A stretch of 64,000 nucleotides of DNA from Bathynomus jamesi (lineage: Eukaryota; Arthropoda; Malacostraca; Isopoda; Cirolanidae), in assembly GCA_023014485.1 (NCBI GenBank), contig JAJOZX010005615.1:245498-309497 (forward strand), in the 5' to 3' direction. The notes beneath the pieces are model-generated. The model searched no databases. It was not told where the DNA came from and saw nothing but the letters and a program-made list of their open reading frames with translations. Each line of letters begins with the position of its first letter. Within the stretch, counting starts at the first letter, position 1. Of this stretch, positions 23,621 through 34,977 are shown one piece after another. A program made the position numbers and the translations under genes.

Positions 23621-24652
23621 TTAGGATAAAAACGAAGACGTAGAGCAAGAAAGTCATTATATTTGGCTGCAGCCGACGTTTCGGGCAACGCTACCCATTT
23701 TCAAGGCCTAATAAATAAAAAGCTAAAATTAATGCATGACAAAAAAAAAAAAATATACGAATGTCAAAAAAAACTAATTCATAGCACAGAATAAAACCAC
23801 TTAAAGAATAAAAATTAAAAAGCGTAAAACAAGCATAAGCCAAAAACAAAAATTAAAAATTATATACATGACAAATAACACATGATAAAAGTAAAACTTT
23901 AAAACTAAAAACATTCAAACAAATTAGTTAAAAACTTCACTAATAAAAAGTTAAATGAAAAAAACGCAAAAATGCACGAAACATACCATGCTCACTTGAC
24001 ATCCTCAAACAACTGAGGCGAAAAGGAGACAGGGTCAAGGGGAAAAACAGAAAAATTTAGTTGGTAGGCATTCTAATTAATATAAAGGGGGTAACAGCTA
24101 GAATCAATATTTAAGCTGGAGTTCAGAAATTTAATGCACAAAGATTCATAAATACGGAGAGAGGACGGACATTTTAATGATTTAAGAATTTTAAAGTTAT
24201 TAACGGAAATATCAACTTTACACTTAACAGAATGATTTCTAATGGCAGACTGTTCCTTTTTAGATAAAACTTTCCCTGTCCTATGAGCATGGTATGTTTC
24301 GTGCATTTTTGCGTTTTTTCATTTAACTTTTTATTAGTGAAGTTTTTAACTAATTTGTTTGAATGTTTTTAGTTTTAAAGTTTTACTTTTATCATGTGTT
24401 ATTTGTCATGTATATAATTTTTAATTTTTGTTTTTGGCTTATGCTTGTTTTACGCTTTTTAATTTTATTCTTTAAGTGGTTTTATTCTGTGCTATGAATT
24501 AGTTTGTTTTTGACATTCGTATATTTTTTTTTTTTGTCATGCATTAATTTTAGCTTTTTATTTATTAGGCCTTGAAAATGGGTAGAGTTGCCCGAAACGT
24601 CGGCTGCAGCCAAATATAATGACTTTCTTGCTCTACGTCTTCGTTTTTATCC

Positions 24653-24655
<3 letters not shown>
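23621..24655 (-). mobile_element. Penelope-like element end in head-to-head inverted structure
   Basis: Two arms of about 370 bp (23621-23991 and 24290-24655) are near-perfect inverted copies around a 300-bp centre. Both arms contain CCCGAAACGTCGGCTGCAGCC-type sequence in pieces, a motif common near Penelope-like element ends. The centre and part of an arm encode on the minus strand (24306-24073) IRNHSVKCKVDISVNNFKIL and LRIYESLCIKFLNSSLN, matching the C-terminus of the GIY-YIG endonuclease of these retroelements. Inverted partial duplications are typical of Penelope insertions. Only the last part of the protein survives. Confidence 0.65.
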
Positions 24656-24697
<42 letters not shown>

Positions 24698-24730
24698 GTA
24701 TCATATATATATATATATATATATATATGA
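24654..24730. repeat. (TA)n tracts
   Basis: Two (TA)n blocks separated by CTGTATC, the second forming a local palindrome with it. Confidence 0.85.
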
Positions 24731-25113
24731 TACAGTACTAGCTTGATCTACTCGTATTCTTGGACACTTAAATTAATAAAAATATTCTTTTGAACAGTTT
24801 TACTAAAGCTTTAAAAATTTACTTGTTTGCTGAAGTTTAGAGCTAAGCCAACTTGTCTAATTTTTATTATTCCGCGAGTTATTTTGTTTTATAACTGATC
24901 TAGCTCTATAGCGCGGACACACACACACACACACTCGGATATAGAATATGTATCATAATTTTTTCCAATATTTTTAATTTTTAACTTTCTTGTATGGTTT
25001 GTAACTATTTAATACACAAAAGCCCCTGAAATTGCTTTAAATTTTTTCTTGGGGGGGGTTTGCATCATTTATTTATTTCACGTGTTTATTTGTGAAGTTC
25101 ATCCCATATATAT
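24731..25113. other. AT-rich non-coding DNA
   Basis: No gene seen. A retroposon-like tail (CGCGGACACACACACAC then ATATAGA) occurs at 24915-24948, resembling the tails at 16690-16733 and 49540-49610. Confidence 0.4.
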
Positions 25114-25523
25114 TAGTGGTGTACCGATTAATCGGCAACGGCATCTGCATCGGCAGAATCGGCTAAATTTAGCCGATTCTCTTACCGATTCTTTGACATT
25201 TTAAAATTTTCATTAGAAAACAAAATCTATATTTATAGAAAATGTAACATAAAAAAACACTATTTACGATAATTTATACTCATTTCAAAGTGTAATTATA
25301 TAAAAATATTTTGCATTCACGAAAAATGCAAAAACTAAATAAGTGACGTTGCCCATAAATTTACATTTTCTCTAACTAGCTAATCTCTAAATATTATAAA
25401 CTATTGTAACCTCCAACTCTATATTAATAATAATTCTATATTAAGTTGTACTTTATAATTTTTATATTAAACCATTTTATTATGTTGACTTTATTGTAAG
25501 TATTTTAATTTTATAAACCCAAA

Positions 25524-25726
25524 GGATCACCTGAAGATCAGGGCACCCAGCCTTCTTTAGTTAGCCTTATAAGGCTAACTAACGAAAATATCACGACCTA
25601 ACCTAACCAATCGTTAGGTCAACTGTACGCCCTTGACGAATGGTTAGGTTAGGTCGTAATATTTTCGTTAGTTAGCCTTGTAAAGCCAACTAAAGAAGGC
25701 TGGGGGCCCTGATCTTCAGGTGATCC
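25524..25726. mobile_element. Palindromic MITE, TIR GGATCACCTGAAGATCAG, 8-bp TSD
   Basis: Perfect target duplication AACCCAAA at 25516-25523 and 25727-25734. The 203-bp element is a nearly complete hairpin: outer TIR with GGATCACCTGAAGATCAGGGC, inner arms with TTAGTTAGCCTTATAAGGC and AACGAAAATATCACGACC. Same termini as the element at 43243. Non-coding. Confidence 0.85.
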
Positions 25727-25739
25727 AACCCAAATTGTA

Positions 25740-26440
25740 CAGGTTGTTCGGAAAATCCCGTCACCCCCTACAAAATGTACATATTTTAATACCAATTATA
25801 GTTTTGTGTGATTAATTGTATAAATATGTGTAGGTATAATTTAAGAAACAAGTCACTAGAAACAATTACTTTAATTATAGTTAAAAAAATTACTAATTAC
25901 AGTTACTAATCAAGAATATCTGTGTGCACTATCGCTTAATTCATTAACAAATGACGTGCGGTATGGTTTCATGCCGAGATCTTTCGTCATGTGATCTCTC
26001 ATTGTGCACATGGGGTCTGCAAATTCTTGTGATCGTTTCCGAAGTGATTTTTTCGGTGAACGAGCCACCAATCATACCCTCACATTGTTCTGCTCGTGTT
26101 ATTGGTCTTCCCGACCGTGGTCTGTCCTTAATGAAGCCAGTTTCAAACAGCTTTTTCTCCCAGCGTAATACAGTCTTATTTGGTGGTGCAGCCTTATTGA
26201 ATCTTGTGTTCAAATCATTCTGGATATCATGTATCGTTTTGCCAGTATGTGACCTTTCATGAGCCCATGTGCTCATCACTATCCTTTCCTCCAGAGTGTA
26301 AGTGGACTGATCTGCGATTGTTCACACAACTCTAATACCTGAAAAAGAAAAAAAATGTCAATTAATCACACAAAAAATAAAATTGGTATTACAATATGTA
26401 CACTTTGTAGGAGGTGACAGGACTTTTCGAACACCCTCTG
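25740..26440 (-). mobile_element. Internally deleted mariner, TA duplication
   Basis: Long TIRs (left CAGGTTGTTCGGAAAATCCC, right CAGAGGGTGTTCGAAAAGTCC complemented, homology continuing about 60 bp) with TA outside (25738-25739, 26441-26442). Minus-strand ORF 26279-25944 encodes the helix-turn-helix half of the transposase: FNKAAPPNKTVLRWEKKL and DRPRSGRP. The catalytic half is absent. Confidence 0.8.
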
Positions 26441-26849
26441 TATATCCTTTTATTTATTCAAATTGGCTACCAGGGACTTGAAATTTTGCTGAAAAATTTT
26501 CCTGTTGTTTGCATTGTTGAAGACAGAAAATATGTTCAACATAAGGAAAAACAATTACTTTAAATATTTGTATTCAATTTATGAAACTAAACTAAAATTA
26601 TTTTATCAGTTTACTGGGTAATAAAACTATTCAACATCATTTCAGCTATGGTATGTGAGTAATAAGTTCTGGTACCGTATATTGTGGAGTGAACTAAGGA
26701 AAAGCATTTCAACAAATTTATAATGTAAAAATATGAAAGTGAAAGTTTTCACATTAGATTAGTAAAATATATGAAGGGAATTGATTTTTAAAATATAGGC
26801 AAAAATCGACATCGGCATCAACAGATTTTCATGGATCGGTACATCACTA

Positions 26850-27191
26850 ACGTATATTAGATATTAGATATTTAACAAATTCTGAGATGAAATTGCAATC
26901 AAAGAAGAGTAAAAACAAAGTGAAACCTCCGAAAGAGATATTGCAGTTATTTGCAGTAAAAATTTTATGAGAGAAAAACTGATGTGTTTAATCAACACGT
27001 TTAAGCAATCTTCTTTTATCTTAGTTAATTTTACTGAAGGATTGCAAACATGTGACAATAATTATTTTGATATAATAGTTGCACAGTGAAATAATAAAAG
27101 TAACGCAAAAGAGCAAAATATATCGGGTTTTTAATTACAAAAACTTTAATATTACAATGGAACTAATTGTCAGGTAGCTTAACAAAATGAA
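26850..27191. other. AT-rich spacer without recognisable gene
   Basis: Lies between the hAT-like element end and the left TIR of the next element. I see no ORF or repeat of note. Confidence 0.4.
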
Positions 27192-29068
27192 GGGGACATT
27201 CCGGACAAAAGCATTAACTTTTTTCTGATACTTTATTAGGTCATATTATTCAGCTTTTTTATTGGAACCAAAAAATCTGACATGGCTCCTTGCAATACTA
27301 ACCCTAATTTTGGCATGAAATTACACCTTTTTAAAAGGCATCGGATTTTCCAGTCTTCCTATATATCATAGTAGAAGTAGGATTAAGATTGTCAATTCTG
27401 TGTATGTAGAATATAAAAACACTGTAATTCAGTATATTTAGAATAAAACACATTAATTTGATACATCACCATATTAAACAGGTAAACAAAAAATAAAACC
27501 ATCATAATGTATGTAGAATATAAAAACACTTCAATTTGCAAAGCTCTGTGCATTTCCAGTGTGCCTTCTTGCACGAACACCTTGCACCACAGCCACTCAC
27601 GCTTTTGCACCACACTTTACCAGTTCACTGCATGCTTTGGAGGCCATCGGTAGTGTGCTCCACACAGGAAGCCAAGACTTGATCTCTCTGTCAAATGTCC
27701 ATCCCCACCCTCCTGGAGTAGGAGTCTGCTGCTGGGCCAGTTCACATGTCGTCCAGATTCCAGGTTGGTAAGCAGCGCGCCTCGAGTGTTGCAACAAAGC
27801 CTCTTGAGTCGGTGGAATGTTCTCCATCGTTTTGCTCTTTTTGCAGAACAAACTCCCTCAGTGCCAGTTCTGGCAGTTTCCTGGAACTGGCAGCTTTCGT
27901 CAGAATCACTGCATCCCACTCATAGTCAGACTTCAAAGTGTCCTTGAGCAGTTCCTGCATGCCTTGTTCGAAGACAAGTACTAAATTCATGCCATCACTT
28001 TGCTCTTGTGCTTATGGAAAGTACTTCAGAACTTGTTCGTTGAAGCGAACCTTGTTGATCTCTCTACCAATACCAAGGTCGGCTAGGCGATTTTCATAGG
28101 GCTGACGCAGCGAAGAGAACTTGAAACAGAAGGTTCTATCTTCTACAGAGTTCTCAACATGTGTGATGAGCTCAACAAAAGCTTTGGCTTTCAGTTTCTT
28201 CTGAGAGTAGTCTTGGCTTCTACTCAGAAAGGAACGATGGCGATTTCGCAGTCCAGTCAAGCAAGTAAGGTGATACTTTGCATCAATGGCAACGAGGTCA
28301 CTACCTTCAATCCTGATCAGTAAATCTATTTCGTGCAGATCTGAAAAGTTGCAAAGTCATGGAGTTGCCCATCGCATTTGTTGCAGAATATGCACTTATT
28401 CTTCTACACAGACATGCGGTTTCGACGTCGTTTGGCTGCAGCATCACTTTCAGTACTGCCGGCTCTCTCCCTTCCTTGATCTTTCCAGTTTCTCTGCACT
28501 GAATTTGATATGACATATTTTGTGCCACTGTGCACGGTGCTGAATAAACTGGGCCTTGTCCATGTCCTCACTAAACTTGAGTGGGACCGGGAGTCTCTCC
28601 CTAACTGCCTGAATTCACTGACATTGTCCAGAAAGGTTCTGTATGCTTCTAAGCTGTCCCTTTGTTGACGCACATTAAAGGGGCATCGGAGTGTTTCAGA
28701 GGTTGTCTGCTGACATATTAGAGAATTTGTCATCCTTACCGACCATAACAAATGTGGAAAAAAAATCTGTAAACCAAAAAATTTTTTTTTTTCATTTTAC
28801 ATGTTTGAATGTTGCTGCTGCCAAGGAATATGCAATATGCATAGTATTATAACATTCTATGATACAACAGTAATTGAGCTCTCAGATCCAATATCTTTAT
28901 TTCTAACCGAAAAACTGATTTTTTCCTGGTTTTCGTCCATCCATTTTTTAAAAATGGCCGAAACAGGCTCCAACAAGCTCATATTACTTGGTTCCAATAA
29001 AAATATCAAAATTTATACCACACAGATTGTCAGGGAAAAAAAATGGTGCTTTTGTCCGGCATGTCCCC
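27192..29068 (-). mobile_element. TIR-bounded element with decayed gene, unclassified
   Basis: Left GGGGACATTCCGGACAAAAG and right (complemented) GGGGACATGCCGGACAAAAG form inverted termini; a second shared block TTTTTATTGGAACCAA lies inside each end. No clear target duplication. The interior is less AT-rich and carries the decayed minus-strand gene described separately. Confidence 0.55.
27597..28751 (-). pseudogene. Decayed gene of unknown function inside TIR element
   Basis: Minus-strand fragments in several frames: TLRCPFNVRQQRDSLE, then (about 28320-28012) DLVAIDAKYHLTCLTGLRNR, KAFVELITHVENS, RQPYENRLADLG, followed by EWDAVILTKAAS. The pattern D(L/I)xAxxAKYHxxCLxxLxNR, then an F(A/V)ELxxxIE helix and a Y-x-x-RL-x-x-LG block, recurs in an uncharacterised repeated protein family of cnidarians and other invertebrates as I remember it. 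I cannot name a function. Its position between TIRs suggests it is element-encoded. Multiple stops. Confidence 0.4.
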
Positions 29069-29686
29069 ATATTGTCAAATGTGGTCCTAAGCTGCCTGAC
29101 TATAAACATTGAAGTTTAATTGCTTAGATGATCACACCAGTGTTTAACCAAGGTTTCAACGTACATTAAAAATAGTATAATATGTAAACTAAGTACAGTG
29201 AAAGCTCTAAAGTACAATAAAACTCCAGACTGATGGGTGTTCGTAAAATCAAATATTCCAGAAAGTTGAAATGTCCTCCAATCGGATCGGATCGATACGT
29301 ACCATTATGCGCTGTAATAATAATAAAAAAATGTATAATAATATATGAAATAATATAATCAAAATATATAATAAAATGTCCCCAAAATTTCTCTTTTGAG
29401 CTGATTCTTCCCATATCTTTATTTAAGTGTGTATTAATATTGCAACACCTTCAAAGTAATATTAAAAGTAAGTAATAAAAAGTACATAATGAAATGGCTC
29501 CCAAATTTACTTAAAACCAACTTAAACAACCCGAAACGTTTTGGAAACGATTTGGCAGAAATTCCATATGTTGATCATTCTGGAATGTTGAGACCAGAAA
29601 ATGGAGCCGTTTTGGTTTCCTTTTGTAAATCGTCCATACATAGAAACAATATTTGATGGAATATGCGCAACGAACGTACCGCTGAG
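29069..29686. other. AT-rich spacer
   Basis: No gene seen; ends with the ACCGCTGAG target site of the following hAT. Confidence 0.4.
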
Positions 29687-32574
29687 CAGGGGTGTGCCGG
29701 ATAGTATTTTTTACTATCCGGCCGGATACCGGATAGCCGGATAATATAAAAAAAATATCCGGCCGGATATCCGGCCGGATACCGGATAATATCATTCAAA
29801 TAATTCATAATTTTTATATATTATTATTTAGCTATTACTTGACTAATTGACTATACTATCAAATTTTAATCATTTGATGTAAATTATAGCTATCTTTCAT
29901 AAATTACTAATTACCTATATTTTATCCTTTTCAGGATTGTTTCATTGCCTAAATCATATAGCTATATAGCTAGTTAGTATTAGTTACAGGCTTACAGCAA
30001 TATTTTAACATTATTTACCCCCCTAAAATGGCTAGTTTTATTTGGAAAATATTTACAATACATGAGACTAATCCAACTATAGCTATTTGCTCCCTATGTT
30101 CCAAAAGATTAAAAGGGGATCAGAGAAATTGGGTGCTAGGTGCTATAGCACAAAACCTTTGCATAATCATGCAAAGATGCTGCGTTCAAAAGAATATAAA
30201 GAAGTGTCTCAACTTAACAAATCATCTGAAAATCAAAATCAACCTACAGCGACCACCTCAATGGCTCCGAAGGAGAAAAAATTAGTTGCCATGGAAAAGC
30301 AACTCACGTTAGAAGAAAGTTTTTCCTTTAAGAAAATATGGGATATAAATGACTCAAAAGCTCAAGCTTTACATAAAAAGATAGGATTAATGATGGCATT
30401 GGACAACCATCCTTTTAGTTTAGTTGAACAAGATGGCTTTATAGGACTGATGGCCCACATACAGCCAAGGTATTTGCTACCAAATCGAACATATTTTTCA
30501 GAAAAAGTCATACCCAAAATCTATGAAGAACTCAAAGAAATTGTTATGAATAAATTGAAAGAAGGGAAATACATTAGCTTCACTTCCGATATTTGGACCT
30601 GCTCTTCTTAAAATGAATCATTCATTTCCTTGCCAGGTCATTGGATCATGAATGACTACACTCATTGTAATGCAGTATTGCATTCAGCTCATTTTTCAGG
30701 ATCGCATACAGGAATTAATATAGCGGACAAATTGCAATCTATGTGGCAATCATGGAATATTGACAGATCAAGGCGTAATATATTGGTCAGAGATGGAGCT
30801 TCTAACATAGCTTTGGGATGTGACCTTGCGGAAATACCTTCTGTTCACTGTTCAATTCATTTGCTACAGCTAGTGGTGAATGATGCATTAATGGCTCAAC
30901 GATCTATAAAGATCTTTTGGCAAAGTGTCGACGTTTAGTGACACATTTTAACCACTCCCCACTGGCTACTTCTGAATTTAAAGCTCTCCAAACACAACCG
31001 GGTCATGTTCCTCTTCTATTGGTACAAGATGTTTTAACGCGCTGGAACTCATCTTATTTGATGCTAGAACGTATGGTTAAGTTGAAAAAATCAGTTCAAA
31101 TATACCTTGCTGATCATAGTGAATTACTTGTTATTTCATCTAATGAGTGGCACTTGATTGAAAATCTTTTAAAGCTTTTACAGCCATTTTTTAAACTCAC
31201 CCAAGAAATGAGTACAGAATATAGTTTACTCTCTACTGTTATCCCAAACATGTGCGCGCTTGAAAGGTTTCTTTCAAAAATTGGCCAGGATGATCAAGGA
31301 GTCCAAACTACAAAAGATGAACTGTTGAAGTCATTGCGGTCACGATTTTTTGCCAATGAAAGCAATGAAAAAAGAAAGTGTCTAAATGTCTTAACAAATC
31401 GGAAGTATGCTGTAGCAACTGTCATTGATCCACGATTTAAATTTTTGTTTTTCAAAGATCAACAAAAGGAAAATATTAAGACATGGTTAATTGAAGAAAT
31501 AAATGAAATAAACAACCTAGAGAAAATTAGAGATAAATATTTTGAAGAACAGGCTCACAGCAGCGACGATTCTAATTCTTCTTCCTCCTCAACAGGAAGA
31601 AAAAAGGCAAAGTTTGATGATGATCCACTCTCTGCTTGTTTCAGGGAACTAACACAAGAAAATTCAGAAAAGATATCTGGTGAGAAAAAGTTTAAAAAAA
31701 GCCGCAAGATGGCTTCATTCGCAGAAATAGCAGAGGAAATTGAGCAATATGCAAAAAAACCCATATCAGACAGACGACTATCTCCACTTGAAATTTGGAA
31801 AAATGAAGAATCCTTTCCATCTCTCAAGAAAATTGCTCTAAAATGGCTAGTGACACCAGCATCTTCAGTTTTCTCAGAAAGAATGTTTTCCGAATACGGA
31901 AATATTTTTGAAGAAAAAGTACTTTGCTACCAAAGCGAGGGGCGATGCTTCTTTTTATCCATCACAATGGACGAAAATTTGATTTAAACTTGTGAATCTA
32001 GTGTCTTGAACATAGTATTAATTTTTATTGTTTAATGTGAGTTTTTACTTTTTGAGGTTTTGCTATTTTAATAATTTCACTTACCTTACTGGTATATTTG
32101 ATTAGGCTATATGTTTTATTTTTATATCTCAAATCTTAATAAAAGGTTTCGCTAATTCATATTTTTTCATATTGTAATTTGCAATATATATAAAAATAAA
32201 AAATAAAAATAAAAATTAAAAAGTAAGGGAAGCTGGGATCTTAGCTATGCGTCACACTTTTAGCTGGACCAAACATTTTGCCTTTTTAGCAGTGTTAATA
32301 TAGTTACATACTAGTAGTGGTACATGCTTATTTATCAATTATTTTAATTTTAGATTTTTGTACAACTATATTCAACTTTTGCTAGCTAAAGGCTATGCAA
32401 GCTAAGATTGGAAAGGGGCGGGCCCAGATGGTATTCCCATTACAAAAAAGACTATCATAAATATCCGGCTATCCGGCCGGATACTGACATCTATCCGGCC
32501 GGATACAGGATACCGGATAATAGCTGTTATCCGGCCGGATATCCTGCCGGATAGTGGTATCCGGCACATCCCTA
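29687..32574 (+). mobile_element. hAT transposon with 8-bp TSD and GGCCGGATA-rich termini
   Basis: Left end CAGGGGTGTGCCGGATAG, right end complement TAGGGATGTGCCGGATAC; target duplication CCGCTGAG at 29679-29686 and 32575-32582. Both termini (about 110 bp) are packed with TATCCGGCCGGATA palindromes, probable transposase binding sites. Regions 31988-32460 and 29790-30027 are non-coding. A related, more degenerate terminal fragment lies at 42430-42505. Confidence 0.85.
30028..31987 (+). pseudogene. hAT transposase with BED-type zinc finger, lightly damaged
   Basis: Starts MASFIWKIF with CSLCSKRL (BED finger; its His half is in another frame near 30160-30200). Then KQLTLEESFSFKKIW, HPFSLVEQDGF, catalytic FTSDIWTCSS followed at once by a TAA (30609), VRDGASNIALG (second acidic position), CSIHLLQLVVNDAL (CxxH), RWNSSYLMLERM, a Ser-rich acidic loop and the dimerisation block RLSPLEIWK to PASSVFSERMFSEYGN. 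One stop and about two frameshifts are the lesions I see. It acts in the nucleus to mobilise the surrounding element. Confidence 0.8.
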
Positions 32575-32582
32575 CCGCTGAG

Positions 32583-33421
32583 AACCTGTAATGAAAGAAA
32601 GGGATAACAAAATAAACACAAATTATGTACAAATGCTAAATCGAAGTAATAGCAGCACGTTTGTACAGTATACGAGAAACATAGCTTAAGTGACGTTGTC
32701 CTTTCATATATGCACATAGGGGTGGGGGAAATCTTAGTTATATAACGCCTGATAAAACCAATAATAGTTTTGAAGGTTCCCTAATAGTGTTTTAAAATAG
32801 AATAACCATTTAGATTCACCCAATTCATGTAAACCGCTTTACCCCATGTACACTTGTACAGTACCTATAAAAGCTCATGTAACTTGACGATCTGTAGAGA
32901 GATGAGTGTGAGAAACTGAAAGAATACCTGCAGAGAGAAAACTACAAAAGAACGCTCCCCCTCAATAAATTATTACTTATCACCTAAAACTTACAAAAGT
33001 TAAACCTATAATTAACTCTTATTATTCACGCACAAGTAGAATAGAACATCCAAAGAAAGTAGTTCTTCAAACCTTACCCTGAATAATGCCATTTAACAAG
33101 AAATAAGGTAATGAGATGTTTAAAATTTTGCATTTGAATTGCTAACTGGCTCTGAATCATCTATATTAATATTTGTGACGGTCGAACTACCTGCGAACTT
33201 TCTTTCTTTGTTTCTAATGGCCTGCCAAACCACTGGCCAGATTTGGATGAGACTTGGAAGATAGTGGTAACAGAGGCCAGAGGAAAACATAGGCTATGTG
33301 GCGTCGGCCTCCGAGGTCATCTGAGGCAGCTGGAGGCCTCTATATTCCGGATTGGTTGAAAGATAGTGACATCATAAACACGTCATGAAAGATAGTGACA
33401 TAAAATGGACGGAGCTCTAGC

Positions 33422-33454
<33 letters not shown>

Positions 33455-33460
33455 AATAAT
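32583..33460. other. AT-rich region, no gene; retroposon-like segment
   Basis: 33170-33360 contains a GC-richer stretch (GGCCTGCCAAACCACTGGCC and GGCCTCTATATTCCGG) that looks like part of a retroposon, followed by (TA)n at 33421-33454. No coding potential seen. Confidence 0.35.
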
Positions 33461-33672
33461 TTAGGGTGGTCCAAAAAATTGAAAATGAAAAATCTATTTC
33501 TCATGAAAATGAAAAATCTATTTCTCATGACAATTGATGTTGGAAATAAAATACTGGATTGATTTGTGCATATTTAGAGGTGGCTCAACTCTAAGCCTTA
33601 GTATCATTATAGTTTGGGGTGGCAAATTTCTTCAAACTTGCGCCATCCTTAAATATTAAATATTAACGTTTA

Positions 33673-34068
33673 TTATAAGTTTGTTTTCGGGTAAATTATT
33701 TTGCTTCTGGAATTCCTTAAGTCTGTCAAAGGTTGGAGATGAATAATTAAAATGCAACAGATTGGCCGCGCAATTGCATATATCTCTGAAACAGACTTCT
33801 GGCTAAGAAAGGCTTCATCAACTGCAAGTGCTAAAGTATGATTCGCACAAGCAACAGGAGTAATTTTGAGAACGCTAACAGCTTTAGTAATTTTACAGCC
33901 ATTGTCGTGCACAATTGCATGCACACGATCGCTCTTTATTGACCATTCTTGCAATATAGAAGTCAATGCAGTTGCAAATTTTTCATGAGTATGGGAATCT
34001 GGCAGATTTTTGGTGGCTAAAACATGCTGCTTTTGCTCACATTTACTATTAATTCTATGTGCTGTCAA
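33673..34068 (-). pseudogene. hAT transposase fragment
   Basis: The 131-codon ORF has TSILQEWSIKSDRVHAIVHD, NGCKITKAV and CANHTLALAVDEAF (CxxH with conserved His-x-Leu), the central part of a BED-type hAT transposase. The gene reads away from the CCGAATAC-rich terminus at 34140-34205, so both probably derive from one truncated element. Confidence 0.6.
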
Positions 34069-34234
34069 ACTGATAAAGGCTTCAGTTTTTTATGGTGACG
34101 CCTAATAACCCAAATAAAACTAATATTCGGAATTCGGTATTCGGCCGAATAGTTCTGCACCAAATATTCGGTATTCGGTGAATTTTAGTATTCGGTACAT
34201 CCCTAATACTCGTATATATATAATGCTACACACA

Positions 34235-34415
34235 GACCATGCATGGAACAAGGAACTCTTCTGGGAAAATTAAATCCACTATAGTCTGAATAAATAATGA
34301 TAAATGACAAATACTAAAGATTTTCTTTTTCGTGATGGAAGTCCAACGTAAGCAATGGGTCATGACCGTGTCATGATTTAATTTTCCCAGAAGAGTTCCT
34401 TGTTCCATGCGCAGT
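34235..34415. repeat. Short palindrome
   Basis: CATGGAACAAGGAACTCTTC at 34242 and its complement near 34390-34410, both continuing into GGGAAAATTAAATC, enclose about 100 bp. Probably a tiny foldback MITE. Confidence 0.6.
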
Positions 34416-34784
34416 CTCAACATAAAAGTTTCTCAGTTGACCATTCTGAGTTGTATCGTGTATATACAGTATAGAGTATATTAGGGTAAGCCACACATAT
34501 ATGGTAAAAAATTAAAATGCACAAATAAGAGTTCCTGTTGCATTTTCCCATTCCTTATAAGGACCGGATTTTTAGCTAAATCCATTAATATTTAAGGGTG
34601 GCGCAAGTTTGTAGATATTTGCCACCCCAAACTGTATAATGATACTAAAGGTTCGAGTTGCGCCACCTCTAAATATGCAAGAATTAATCCAGGTTTATAT
34701 TTCGAACATTGTTAATGGTTATGGAATATGGAAAAATATCATGAGAAATATATTTTTCATTTTAATTTTTTTTTGACCACCCAA

Positions 34785-34977
34785 GGAAAATAAGAGTGCT
34801 CTTTTTCTCTCTTTTAATTACAATGAATGAAGTCTATGAAATGAAATGAATTACTCAACAAACACTAAATAATTAATAAAATAACATAATGTTCGAATTA
34901 AGAAAATAAATGTACAGTAGAATAATTTACAATAAAATAAATAACAATGACATATTTGAGTGAAATATACGTTAGAG
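34785..34977. other. AT-rich spacer
   Basis: No feature seen; ends with CGTTAGAG, possible target site of the next hAT. Confidence 0.3.

Larger units (their letters stand above)
25114..26849. mobile_element. Non-autonomous hAT-like element hosting two younger insertions
   Basis: Left end TAGTGGTGTACCGATTAATC, right end complement TAGTGATGTACCGATCCATG. Flanking octamers ATATATAT and ACGTATAT agree at 6 of 8 positions, an imperfect duplication. Subterminal GGCATCGGCA-like repeats are present at both sides. Interior is AT-rich without a transposase of its own; a MITE (25524-25726) and a mariner (25740-26440) sit inside. Confidence 0.55.
33461..34784. mobile_element. Long-TIR element containing hAT debris
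   Basis: Arms 33461-33660 and about 34590-34784 are imperfect inverted copies: left TTAGGGTGGTCCAAAAAATT, right complement TTGGGTGGTCAAAAAAAAAT, with a shared GGGGTGGCAAAT block. Inside are a hAT transposase fragment, a hAT-type terminus at about 34140-34205 (TAGGGATGTACCGAATACT when complemented) and a palindrome at 34235-34415. Target duplication unclear. Confidence 0.5.
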
